From Micromonospora sp. NBC_00421 (GTDB taxonomy: Bacteria; Actinomycetota; Actinomycetes; Mycobacteriales; Micromonosporaceae): a DNA stretch of 64,000 nt. The notes under the pieces are model-generated. The model searched no databases. It was not told where the DNA came from and worked only from the letters and a program-made list of their open reading frames with translations. The translations under genes were made by a program, and so were the position numbers. Numbering within the stretch: position 1 is the first letter of the stretch; each line of letters starts with the position of its first letter. The stretch covers positions 6,933,001 to 6,997,000 of the forward strand of contig NZ_CP107929.1 in assembly GCF_036017915.1 (NCBI RefSeq). The letters are read 5' to 3'. Below are positions 50,657 through 58,543 of the stretch, piece after piece.

Positions 50657-53600
50657 GTGACCCCGACGACGGTGTCCCAGGTCGCGGCCCCGCCGGTCCA
50701 CCCCGGCCACACCGGCCGCCCGGGCCACCCCGCCCGGCCGTCCGCGCCGGACTGGCGGCGGCAGGTGCCCCGGATGTTCGCGGCGCTGCTGTGGTTCATC
50801 GCCGCGATCTGCGCGCTGGCGGCGGTGAGCAGTGCGGCCAACGCCGAGTTCCAGCCGGTGCGGACCACCATCGACACGCTGCTGGTGCCTGCCCCCGCCA
50901 ACCTGGCGTACGCGGTGTTCCTGGGCACCCTCGCCGCGGCGGTGCTGCGGCGTAAACGGCTGGCGTACTGGGTGCTCGTCGTCTACTTCACCCTCAGCCT
51001 GGTCGTCGGCGCGCTGGCCGGTCTGCTGCTGGTGACCGTCGGCGCGGACCGGCTCACCGACGACGCCGGGCGGCGGATCTTCGACCTGATCGACACCGTG
51101 GGCGTCTGGGTGGGCATCGGCTTCGCCGCCGCCGCGCTGGCCCTGCTGCTGGCCGCCCGGCGGGAGTTCTACGCCCGGGTCCGCAGCGGCAGCACCCGCC
51201 GCGCCCTGGGGGTGTTCTTCGGCCTCGCCGCGGGCGCCGTCGGGCTCGGCTACCTGCTGCTCACCGCCGTGCCCGGCAGCCTGCGCAGTTGGCTGGACCG
51301 GCTCGGGTACGCCATCGAGAAGGTCTTCGGCGGGGCGATCACCCTGGACGTCACCCGGCACGGTCAGGCCCCCGGCTGGGTCAACCTGCTGCTCGGCGGG
51401 ATGGGCGCGGTCGCCTTCCTCGCCGGCCTGTTCACCCTGCTGCGCTCGCAGCGCGCCGCCGCCGTGCTGCACCCCGACGAGGAGCAGCGGATCCGGGAGC
51501 TGCTGGCCCGCTACGGCGAGCGGGACTCGCTCGGCTACTTCGCCACCCGGCGCGACAAGGCGGCGATCTTCTCGGCCAGCGGCAAGGCGGCGCTGACCTA
51601 CCGGGTGGTCAACGGGGTGAGCCTGGCCAGCGGCGACCCGGTCGGCGATCCGGAGGCGTGGGGGCCGGCCATCACCGCCTGGCTGGAGCAGGCCCGGGAG
51701 TACGCCTGGACCCCGGCGGTGATGGGGGCCAGCGAGGTCGGCGCGCGGGCCTACCACAGGCACGGGTTGAAGGTGCTGCAACTGGGCGACGAGGCGATCC
51801 TGCTGGCCCGGGAGTTCGACCTGGGCGGGCGGGACATGCGTCCGGTCCGGCAGGCGGTGCACCGGGTCGAGCGGGCCGGGCACACCGCGCTGGTCCGTCG
51901 GCACGCCGAGATCCCGCCGGACGAGCTGGCCGACCTCGCCGCGCTGGCCACCCGCTGGCGGGACACCGAGCACGAGCGCGGCTTCTCGATGGCGCTGGGC
52001 CGGCTCGGCGACCCGGCCGACGGCGACTGTGTGCTGGTCGAGGCCCGGGACGGCACCGGCCGGGTGCGGGCGCTGCTGTCGCTGAGCCCGTGGGGCGCCG
52101 ACGGGTTGTCGCTGGACCTGATGCGTCGGGACCGCACCGCCGACAACGGGGTCACCGAGTTCATGGTGGCCGCGCTGCTCGGTGCGGCCCCCCGGCTGGG
52201 CGTCGAGCGGGTGTCGTTGAACTTCGCCGTGTTCCGGTCGGTCTTCGAGCAGGGTGCCCGGATCGGTGCCGGCCCGGTGATCCGGCTGTGGCGGCGTACC
52301 CTGCTGTTCTTCTCCCGCTGGTGGCAGTTGGAGTCGCTGTACCTGTCCAACGCCAAGTACCAGCCGCACTGGACGCCCCGCTACCTGTGCTTCGGCGAGC
52401 GGCGGGAACTGGCCCGGGTGGGGTTGGCCGCCGCCGTCGCCGAGGGCTTCCTGGCGTTGCCCGGTGGCCGCCCGTCCCCGCTGTACGGGGCACCACCGGC
52501 CGGTGGTGGGGTGGGGTTCGTGCCGCCGGAGGCCGCAGTGGTGCACGCGGTCAGCCCGGAACCGGCCCGCGAGCAGCTTCCCGAGCAGGTCCGGGTGCGT
52601 CGGGCGAAGCTGGACCGGCTGCGGGCGGAGGGCGTCGAGGCGTACCCGGTGGGGTGGCCGCGTACCGACGGGTGTGCGGCGGTGCGGCAGCGGCACGCCG
52701 GGCTGGCCCCGGACACCGGCACCGGGGAGACGGTCTCGGTGGCCGGGCGGGTGCTGCTCGTCCGCGACCACGGCCGGGTCTGCTTCGTCACCGTCCGTGA
52801 CGGCAGTGGCGACCTGCAACTGATGCTGGAGAAGGAGCTGGACCGGTGGCGGGCCACCGTCGACATCGGCGACCACGTCGGCGCGACAGGCGAGGTGTAC
52901 GCCACCCGGCGCGGCGAGGTGTCCGTGCGGGTGGCCGACTGGCGGCTCACCGCCAAGTGCCTGCGCCCGCTGCCGGACAAGCACCACGGCCTGGCCGACC
53001 CGGAGGCGCGGGTCCGCCGCCGCTACCTGGACCTGGCGATCAACCCGTCGGCGCGGGAGCTGCTGCGGGCGCGCAGCGCCACCCTGACCAGCCTGCGGCG
53101 GACCCTGGTGACCCGGGACTTCCTGGAGGTGGAGACGCCGATCCTGCAACGGGTGCACGGCGGCGCCAACGCCCGTCCGTTCGTCACCCACAGCAACGCC
53201 TACGACCTGCGGTTGACCCTGCGGATCGCCCCCGAGCTCTATCTGAAGCGGCTCGCCGTGGGCGGCGTCGAGCGGGTGTACGAGTTGGGTCGGGTGTTCC
53301 GCAACGAGGGCGTCGACTTCAGCCACAACCCGGAGTTCACCGTGCTGGAGGCGTACCAGGCGTACGCCGACTACCACGACATGCGGGAGCTGGCCCGGGA
53401 GTTGATCGTGGCGGCGGCGGTGGCGGTGCACGGCGCTCCACTGGCCCGTCGACCGGGCACCGGTGAGCTGGTGGACATCGGTGGGCCGTGGCCGGTGCGC
53501 ACGGTGCACGAGGCGGTCTCCGCCGCGCTGGGCGAGGAGGTCACCGTGGACACCGACGGGGCCACCCTGCGCCGCCTCGCCGACGGCGCCCGGGTGCCGT

Positions 53601-54028
53601 ACGACCCGGGTTGGGGGCGCGCCGAGCTGCTGTCGGAGCTGTACGAGCGGCTGGTCGAGGCGGTCACCGACGTGCCCACGTTCTATCTGGACTTCCCGAC
53701 CGAGGTCTCGCCGTTGACCCGTCAGCACCGGGTCGACCCCCGGCTGGCCGAGCGGTGGGACCTGGTGGCGTTCGGGATGGAGCTGGGCACCGCGTACTCG
53801 GAGCTGGTCGACCCGACCGAGCAGCGGCGGCGGTTGACCGCCCAGTCGCTCAAGGCGGCCGGCGGCGACCCGGAGGCGATGGAGCTGGACGAGGACTTCC
53901 TCACCGCGCTGGAGTACGCGATGCCGCCGACCGGCGGGTTGGGGCTGGGCGTGGACCGGCTGGTGATGCTGCTGACCGGCCGGTCCATCCGGGAGACCCT
54001 GCCGTTCCCGATGGTCCGCGAGTCGTGA
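50657..54028 (+). CDS. lysX: Bifunctional lysylphosphatidylglycerol synthetase / lysyl-tRNA synthetase
   Basis: An 1123-residue fusion. The N-terminus has about six to seven membrane helices (40-230), then an MprF-type DUF2156 aminoacyl-PG synthase domain (about 270-580; YFATRRDKAAIFSASGKAALTYRVV, EHERGFSMALGRL, LNFAVFRSVFEQG). The C-terminal half is a class II lysyl-tRNA synthetase: OB fold (VSVAGRVLLVRDHGRVCFVTV), motif 2 RVFRNEGVDFSHNPEFT and motif 3 GLGLGVDRLVMLLTG. LysX charges tRNA and moves lysine to phosphatidylglycerol, giving a positive membrane surface and resistance to cationic peptides. GTG 50657 follows GGGAGGTCAG. First of a coupled gene run. Confidence 0.95.
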   Translation: MTPTTVSQVAAPPVHPGHTGRPGHPARPSAPDWRRQVPRMFAALLWFIAAICALAAVSSAANAEFQPVRTTIDTLLVPAPANLAYAVFLGTLAAAVLRRKRLAYWVLVVYFTLSLVVGALAGLLLVTVGADRLTDDAGRRIFDLIDTVGVWVGIGFAAAALALLLAARREFYARVRSGSTRRALGVFFGLAAGAVGLGYLLLTAVPGSLRSWLDRLGYAIEKVFGGAITLDVTRHGQAPGWVNLLLGGMGAVAFLAGLFTLLRSQRAAAVLHPDEEQRIRELLARYGERDSLGYFATRRDKAAIFSASGKAALTYRVVNGVSLASGDPVGDPEAWGPAITAWLEQAREYAWTPAVMGASEVGARAYHRHGLKVLQLGDEAILLAREFDLGGRDMRPVRQAVHRVERAGHTALVRRHAEIPPDELADLAALATRWRDTEHERGFSMALGRLGDPADGDCVLVEARDGTGRVRALLSLSPWGADGLSLDLMRRDRTADNGVTEFMVAALLGAAPRLGVERVSLNFAVFRSVFEQGARIGAGPVIRLWRRTLLFFSRWWQLESLYLSNAKYQPHWTPRYLCFGERRELARVGLAAAVAEGFLALPGGRPSPLYGAPPAGGGVGFVPPEAAVVHAVSPEPAREQLPEQVRVRRAKLDRLRAEGVEAYPVGWPRTDGCAAVRQRHAGLAPDTGTGETVSVAGRVLLVRDHGRVCFVTVRDGSGDLQLMLEKELDRWRATVDIGDHVGATGEVYATRRGEVSVRVADWRLTAKCLRPLPDKHHGLADPEARVRRRYLDLAINPSARELLRARSATLTSLRRTLVTRDFLEVETPILQRVHGGANARPFVTHSNAYDLRLTLRIAPELYLKRLAVGGVERVYELGRVFRNEGVDFSHNPEFTVLEAYQAYADYHDMRELARELIVAAAVAVHGAPLARRPGTGELVDIGGPWPVRTVHEAVSAALGEEVTVDTDGATLRRLADGARVPYDPGWGRAELLSELYERLVEAVTDVPTFYLDFPTEVSPLTRQHRVDPRLAERWDLVAFGMELGTAYSELVDPTEQRRRLTAQSLKAAGGDPEAMELDEDFLTALEYAMPPTGGLGLGVDRLVMLLTGRSIRETLPFPMVRES

Positions 54029-54684
54029 ACCGCCCCCGCGCGGCCCGGACCGGGGCGGCGGTGGCGCTCGTGCTGGCGGCGGTCTGTTACGCCTCCTGGC
54101 TGCTCGGCCCGGTGCTCAACCCGGGGCTCGACCCGGTCGGCAGCTACCTCAGCGAGCTTGCCGCGCGGGACCAGCCGTACCACAGGCTCTTCCAGCTGGG
54201 CGACGTGGCGACCGGGCTCTGTGCGGCGGTGGCCGGGCTGCTGCTGGGCCGGGTGGCCCGGGACGTGCCACGGCCGGCCTGGTGGGGGTTGCTGCTCTTC
54301 GGAGTGGCCACCGCCGTGGACGGCGGCTGGACCACGATGGACTGCGCACCGTCGGTGGACGCCCGCTGCGCGCGGCTGGAGGAGCTGGGCGAGCTGTCCT
54401 GGCGGCACCAGGCGCACACAGTCACCTCGTCGGTGGCGGTGGCCGGCGCGCTGCTCTCGGTGGTGGCGATCCTCGCCGTGCTGCGTGGCCCGGCCCGCCG
54501 CCGGGCCGGGCTGGTGGTGGCGGTGGTGCTGCTGGTCGGCACGGTCGGGACGCTGATCGCCGCGGTGCGCCCCGAGTGGGGGTTGGGCCTGTGGCAGCGG
54601 ACCCAGTTGACCGGGCTGTCCGGCTGGCTGCTGCTCGCCGCCGCCGTCGCCCGCCTGGGTCCCCGCCCGGAGGAACCCCGGTGA
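54025..54684 (+). CDS. DUF998 family membrane protein
   Basis: A 219-residue protein with six predicted helices. The opening GAAVALVLAAVCYASWLLGPVLNPGLDPVGSYLSELAARDQP is typical of DUF998, with the conserved S-E-L-x-A/D near the first external loop. A Cys pair (CAPSVDARC) sits in an external loop and could form a disulfide. GTG start overlaps the lysX stop (GTGA), and its own stop overlaps the next start, so it belongs to the lysX operon. Function unknown; an assisting role in lysyl-PG handling is only suggested by position. Confidence 0.8.
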   Translation: MNRPRAARTGAAVALVLAAVCYASWLLGPVLNPGLDPVGSYLSELAARDQPYHRLFQLGDVATGLCAAVAGLLLGRVARDVPRPAWWGLLLFGVATAVDGGWTTMDCAPSVDARCARLEELGELSWRHQAHTVTSSVAVAGALLSVVAILAVLRGPARRRAGLVVAVVLLVGTVGTLIAAVRPEWGLGLWQRTQLTGLSGWLLLAAAVARLGPRPEEPR

Positions 54685-55577
54685 CCGGCCGGCCCGGCGA
54701 CCGGCCCGCCGCCGACCGGGCGGCGCAGGGTGGCGTGACCGGTCGGTCGGGCGGGGCCGGTGGGCCGGGGGTGCTGCTCTGCCCGGGGATGGGGGAGGGG
54801 GCGGAGACCTGGGACCGGCTGGCCCCCCTGCTGCGTGCCGCCGGCTACCGGGTGGGCCGGCTGGACCGGCCGGGGCCGGAGGACTTCCGGGTGCCCACCC
54901 TCGGCGACGAGGTGGCCCGGATCGCCGCGGGGGTGGCCGGGCTGGAGCGGCCGGTGCTGGTGGCCCACTCGGCGGCGGCCCTGCCCGCGGAGGCGTACGC
55001 CCGGCGGCATCCGGGGCGGCTGGCCGGGCTGGTGCTCGCGGATCCCAGCCTGGCGGCACCGCGCCTGGCGGACCCGGGCGGGACCCGGGCAGCGGGCTGG
55101 GAGCGGTTGTCGGCGTGGTCGGCCGGCGCGGTGGCGGCGGCCGCCCCGATGGTGGCCGGGGCGCTGGACCGGTCGGGGCTGGTCCGTCGGGTCGGCCCGT
55201 GGGCCTGGCATCGGGCGGTACGCCGGATGAGCGTCCGGCCGCCCGACCCGGCGGCGGCGGTGCCGTACGGCTCGGCGGCGGTGCTTGTCGGCGCGCTGGT
55301 GCAGTGGCTGGCGCATCCGGCGGTGGCGGCGGAGCTGGTGGCGCTACGCGAGGTGACGGCGGCACCGACGCTGCCGGTGCGGGTGCTGACCGCGCTCGGC
55401 GACGTGCCCACCCCGGTTGGTCGGGCGGCGTGGCGGGCCGGGCACGCCCGGCTGGCGGCGAGCTTCCCGGCGGGCCGGCAGGAGGTGTTCCGGGACGCCC
55501 GGCACCTGCTGCACGTCGACCGGCCGGCGACGGTGGTCGAGGCCGTCGCGGCGGTGGGACGTGACAGCGGGTCCTAG
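54681..55577 (+). CDS. Alpha/beta hydrolase with an altered nucleophile elbow
   Basis: A 298-residue alpha/beta-hydrolase-fold protein. GVLLCPGMGEGAETWDRLAPLLRAAGYRV gives the first strand and oxyanion turn, LVAHSAAALPAEAYARRHP the nucleophile region, and RDARHLLHVDRPATVV the catalytic His. The elbow reads AHSAA in place of the usual G-x-S-x-G, and the acid is likely in TALGDVPTP. No signal peptide. Coupled by GTGA to the DUF998 gene. One testable possibility is hydrolysis of an aminoacyl or acyl lipid in the LysX pathway; sequence alone supports only the fold. Confidence 0.8.
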   Translation: MTGRPGDRPAADRAAQGGVTGRSGGAGGPGVLLCPGMGEGAETWDRLAPLLRAAGYRVGRLDRPGPEDFRVPTLGDEVARIAAGVAGLERPVLVAHSAAALPAEAYARRHPGRLAGLVLADPSLAAPRLADPGGTRAAGWERLSAWSAGAVAAAAPMVAGALDRSGLVRRVGPWAWHRAVRRMSVRPPDPAAAVPYGSAAVLVGALVQWLAHPAVAAELVALREVTAAPTLPVRVLTALGDVPTPVGRAAWRAGHARLAASFPAGRQEVFRDARHLLHVDRPATVVEAVAAVGRDSGS

Positions 55578-55581
55578 TCTG

Positions 55582-55896
55582 GTGCGCGTGCCGGGTCTGC
55601 GGGTGGTGACGGGTCTGTGGGCGTACGCGCTCATCGGGCTGACGCTGTTCGCGGACCGGCCGGGCGACCTGCTGGCCGGTGCGGCGGTGGTGGCCGCGCT
55701 GTTGCTCGTCGTCCTGCTGGCGGCGCGTCCCCGCCCGGTGACCGGCCCCGGGCTCGGGCGGCGGGCGGTCGGGCTGCGGGACCGGGCCCGACGTCGACGG
55801 GTGCCCCGCCAGGTCGACCCGGACGCGGCGGGCCGACCCCGCCCCCGGGCACCCGGGCGTTGCTCTCCGGTCGGGTGGTCCCCGGTCGCGGGCTGA
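55582..55896 (+). CDS. DUF6412 family small membrane protein
   Basis: A 104-residue protein with two hydrophobic helices (about 10-27 and 30-46) and a strongly basic C-terminal half (GLRDRARRRRVPRQVDPDAAGRPRPRAPG). I recognise the DUF6412 family, which usually precedes the YidC-like gene in actinomycetes, as here. Start GTG 55582 or GTG 55588 (six bases later); it follows the hydrolase by 4 bp. The basic tail could bind ribosome or RNA, which would fit an insertase partner, but that is inference. Confidence 0.72.
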   Translation: MRVPGLRVVTGLWAYALIGLTLFADRPGDLLAGAAVVAALLLVVLLAARPRPVTGPGLGRRAVGLRDRARRRRVPRQVDPDAAGRPRPRAPGRCSPVGWSPVAG

Positions 55897-56025
55897 CCCG
55901 CGCGCCGCCGACCCCTGACCGATTCCGTCGTCATCCGTCCCTGCGGTGCACGGGCCGGCGTCCCCTGGTGGGCCGCCGGCAGCCGTCCCGTGCGGACTTC
56001 CGGAATCGGACCGAGGGGTTCCTCC

Positions 56026-56763
56026 ATGCTCGCCTTCTCACCTGTGCACGACGCGGCTGTCGCCGCGGGTTCCTTCGTCGGCTGGCTCGCCGAGCTGCTG
56101 ACGCCACTGGGCGGGGTCGCCACCGCCGCCGCCATCGTCCTGTTCACCGTCGCCGTCCGACTGCTGATCTCGCCGCTCACCGTCGCCCAGGTCCGCGGGG
56201 AGCGGCGTCGCGCGGCGCTCGCCCCGCAGCTCCGCCAGCTCCGGCAGCGGTACGCGGGCGACCCGGCGAAGCTGCAGTCGGAGATGTTCGCGCTCTACCG
56301 CCGGGCCGGCGCGTCGCCGGTGGCGGGGTGCCTGCCGGCTCTGCTCCAGGCGCCGTTCTTCCTGGTCATGTACCGCCTGTTCGGCACCGGGGACGGTGCT
56401 GCCGGGTTGCTCGACGCGCGGCTGGCCGGGGTGCCGCTGGGCTGGCACCTGGGCGACGGGCTGTCACCGTCGGTGCTTGTGGTCTTCGGGGTGCTGCTGG
56501 CGGCCCTGCTCGGGTCGGCCCGGTTCCTGTCCCGGCGGGCCCAGCGGACGGCCGCGTCGGCAGATGCCCCGACGGATCAGCCGGGGGCGGCACTGCTGGC
56601 CCGGGTGATCCCGCTGCTGCCGTATGGCACGGTGCTGGTGGCGTTGGTGGTGCCGTTGGCGGCGGTGCTCTACCTGGTCACCACCACCGGGTGGACGGCG
56701 GCCGAGCACCTGCTGCTGCGCCGGCCACAGTCGGAACTCGTCGAAGCCATCGACGAACGTTGA
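56026..56763 (+). CDS. YidC/Oxa1-type membrane insertase
   Basis: A 245-residue polytopic protein of the YidC/Oxa1/Alb3 family without the large periplasmic domain. AAIVLFTVAVRLLISPLTVAQVRGERRRAALAPQLRQLRQRYAGDPAKLQSEMFALYRRAGASPVAGCLPALLQAPFFLVMYR is diagnostic: the Arg in TM2 (AVRLLISP) forms the hydrophilic groove and the charged coiled loop follows. Three more helices complete the core. A second, shorter YidC paralogue besides the main copy near rnpA is usual in actinomycetes. ATG 56026. The 129 bp upstream hold no clear signal, so it may have its own promoter. Confidence 0.85.
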   Translation: MLAFSPVHDAAVAAGSFVGWLAELLTPLGGVATAAAIVLFTVAVRLLISPLTVAQVRGERRRAALAPQLRQLRQRYAGDPAKLQSEMFALYRRAGASPVAGCLPALLQAPFFLVMYRLFGTGDGAAGLLDARLAGVPLGWHLGDGLSPSVLVVFGVLLAALLGSARFLSRRAQRTAASADAPTDQPGAALLARVIPLLPYGTVLVALVVPLAAVLYLVTTTGWTAAEHLLLRRPQSELVEAIDER

Positions 56764-56796
56764 CAAGTAGCGGGGCGGGAGCGTAGAAAACCGCTC

Positions 56797-56810
56797 AGAG
56801 AGCGCTCTCT
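56797..56810. promoter_or_regulatory. LacI/CebR-type operator in front of the GH16 gene
   Basis: AGAGAGCGCTCTCT is a perfect 14-bp palindrome centred on GAGCGCTC, the core of actinobacterial LacI-family (CebR) operators (consensus TGGGAGCGCTCCCA). It lies 30 bp before the glucanase start codon. The regulator is not in the window. Confidence 0.75.
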
Positions 56811-56840
56811 AGCTCCCGTCCCCCTCGGAGAGGCATCCCG

Positions 56841-58277
56841 ATGAACGCTGTCCCGGCGGCCCCGGTCGCCCCCACCGCCCCGCGCCGGTCCCGCCGCCGG
56901 CTCGCCCTGGCGGTCACCCTCGCCACCGTCACCGCACTGACCGGCCTCTCGGTCGCGGCACAGGCCGCCGTCCCGACGCCGCCGTCGGGGTGGAACCTGA
57001 TGTGGAGCGACGACTTCACAGGTGCGTCCGGCACCCTGCCGTCCTCGGCCAACTGGATCGTGGACACCGGCACCAGCTACCCCGGCGGCCCGGCCAACTG
57101 GGGCACCGGCGAGATCCAGACGTACACCGGAAGCACCGCCAACCTGGCCCAGGACGGTGCCGGCAACCTGCGGATCACCCCGCTGCGCGACTCCGCCGGC
57201 CGGTGGACCTCGGCCCGGATCGAGACGGTCCGCACCGACTTCAAGCCCCCGTCCGGCGGGGTGCTGGCGATCGAGGGGCGAATCCAGATGCCCAACGTCA
57301 CGGCCGCCCAGGCGGCCGGCTACTGGCCGGCGTTCTGGGCGCTCGGTGCGCCCTATCGGGGCAACTACCAGAACTGGCCGGGCATCGGCGAGATCGACGT
57401 GATGGAGAACGTCAACGGGCTCAACCAGGTCTGGGGCGCGCTGCACTGCGGGGTCGCCCCCGGTGGCCCGTGCAACGAGTTCAGCGGGCTCGGCGCCACC
57501 CGGGTCTGCCCCGGCAGCGCCTGCCAGGCCGCCTTCCACACCTACCGCACCGAGTGGGACACCTCGGTCAGCCCGCAGCAACTGCGCTGGTACGTCGACG
57601 GGCAGCTGTTCCACACCGTCACCGAGACCCAGGTCGGTGCGACCTACTGGGCGCAGATGACCGGCCACGGCGGCTACTTCCTGCTGCTCAACGTGGCGAT
57701 GGGCGGCTCCTTCCCGGACGGGGTGGCCGGCTACGTCACGCCGACCGGCTCGACGGTCTCCGGTCGGCCGATGCTCGTCGACTACGTCGCGGTCTACCGT
57801 CGGGGCGGCGGCTCCAACCCGACGCCGACCCCCACCACGCCGGCCCCGACCACGCCGCCGCCGTCCGGCACCGTGGACGCCTACGGCACGATCCAGGCCG
57901 AGGCGTTCTCCGGGCAGAACGGGGTCGCGGTCGAGACGTGTGCCGAGGGCGGGCAGAACATCGCCGCGCTGCGCAACGGCGACTGGGCCCGCTACGACAA
58001 CGTGGACTTCGGCACCGGCGGGCCGCGCGACTTCCTGGCCCGGGTGGCGTCCGGGGCGGCCAGCGGGGTGAGTGGCCTGGTCGAGGTCCGGTTGGACAGC
58101 CCGACCGGCACCCCGATCGGTAGCTTCGCCCTGGCCAACACCGGTGGCTGGCAGAGCTGGCGGTCGGTGCCGGGCAACGTTTCGGCGGTGACCGGCCGGC
58201 ACAGCGTCTACCTGACCTTCAGCAGCGGCCAGTCGGCCGACTTCGTCAACGTCAACTGGTTCACCTTCCGTCGCTGA
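56841..58277 (+). CDS. Secreted GH16 beta-1,3-glucanase with CBM6
   Basis: A 478-residue secreted enzyme. The signal peptide runs RRSRRRLALAVTLATVTALTGLSVAAQA with cleavage near residue 45. The GH16 domain (about 48-325) has catalytic Glu184 and Glu189 with Asp186 in GEIDVMENV, plus two Cys pairs. A Pro/Thr linker (about 327-345) connects to a C-terminal CBM6 (IQAEAFSGQNGVAVETCAEGGQNIAALRNGDWARYDNVDF... to NVNWFTFRR). It cleaves beta-1,3-glucans such as laminarin or fungal wall glucan. ATG 56841; a LacI-type palindrome precedes it, so induction by oligosaccharide is likely. Confidence 0.93.
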   Translation: MNAVPAAPVAPTAPRRSRRRLALAVTLATVTALTGLSVAAQAAVPTPPSGWNLMWSDDFTGASGTLPSSANWIVDTGTSYPGGPANWGTGEIQTYTGSTANLAQDGAGNLRITPLRDSAGRWTSARIETVRTDFKPPSGGVLAIEGRIQMPNVTAAQAAGYWPAFWALGAPYRGNYQNWPGIGEIDVMENVNGLNQVWGALHCGVAPGGPCNEFSGLGATRVCPGSACQAAFHTYRTEWDTSVSPQQLRWYVDGQLFHTVTETQVGATYWAQMTGHGGYFLLLNVAMGGSFPDGVAGYVTPTGSTVSGRPMLVDYVAVYRRGGGSNPTPTPTTPAPTTPPPSGTVDAYGTIQAEAFSGQNGVAVETCAEGGQNIAALRNGDWARYDNVDFGTGGPRDFLARVASGAASGVSGLVEVRLDSPTGTPIGSFALANTGGWQSWRSVPGNVSAVTGRHSVYLTFSSGQSADFVNVNWFTFRR

Positions 58278-58286
58278 GTCGGCAGT

Positions 58287-58317
58287 CGGGGTCCGTGCCG
58301 CGTCGGCACGGACCCCG
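58287..58317 (+). terminator. Terminator of the GH16 gene
   Basis: A perfect 14-bp stem CGGGGTCCGTGCCG / CGGCACGGACCCCG with loop CGT, nine bp after the stop codon. Confidence 0.85.
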
Positions 58318-58402
58318 TTGGCCCGTCGGCCGGTGCGGCCGGTGCGCGGTGCGGCCGGGGGCTGGGCCGGCGGGGAAGTTGTCCGGCGCTGGACATTAAC
58401 AG

Positions 58403-58415
58403 TTAAGAGTCTTAA
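58403..58415. promoter_or_regulatory. AT-rich palindrome upstream of the chitinase
   Basis: TTAAGAGTCTTAA is a 13-bp palindrome inside an AT-rich island (about 58393-58420, ATTAACAGTTAAG then AGTCTTAATAATAG) that stands out sharply in DNA of over 70 percent GC. Such islands are typical of operators before secreted glycosidase genes. It lies 129 bp before the chitinase start, so promoter and leader must follow. Confidence 0.55.
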
Positions 58416-58543
58416 TAATAGGCGGACGTAGACAACCGTGGATCGGTCCATCGGTCGTCCCGGCGGTCCCGCCCCCGGACCGCGCCCCCACCGGCCCGCG
58501 CAGGCGGGACGGTCACCCCCGCCCCGGTCCCTGGAGGCCACCC

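Noticed and set aside
50570..53728. A 1052-codon open frame opposite lysX
   Set aside because: Antisense shadow of lysX; no recognisable motif.
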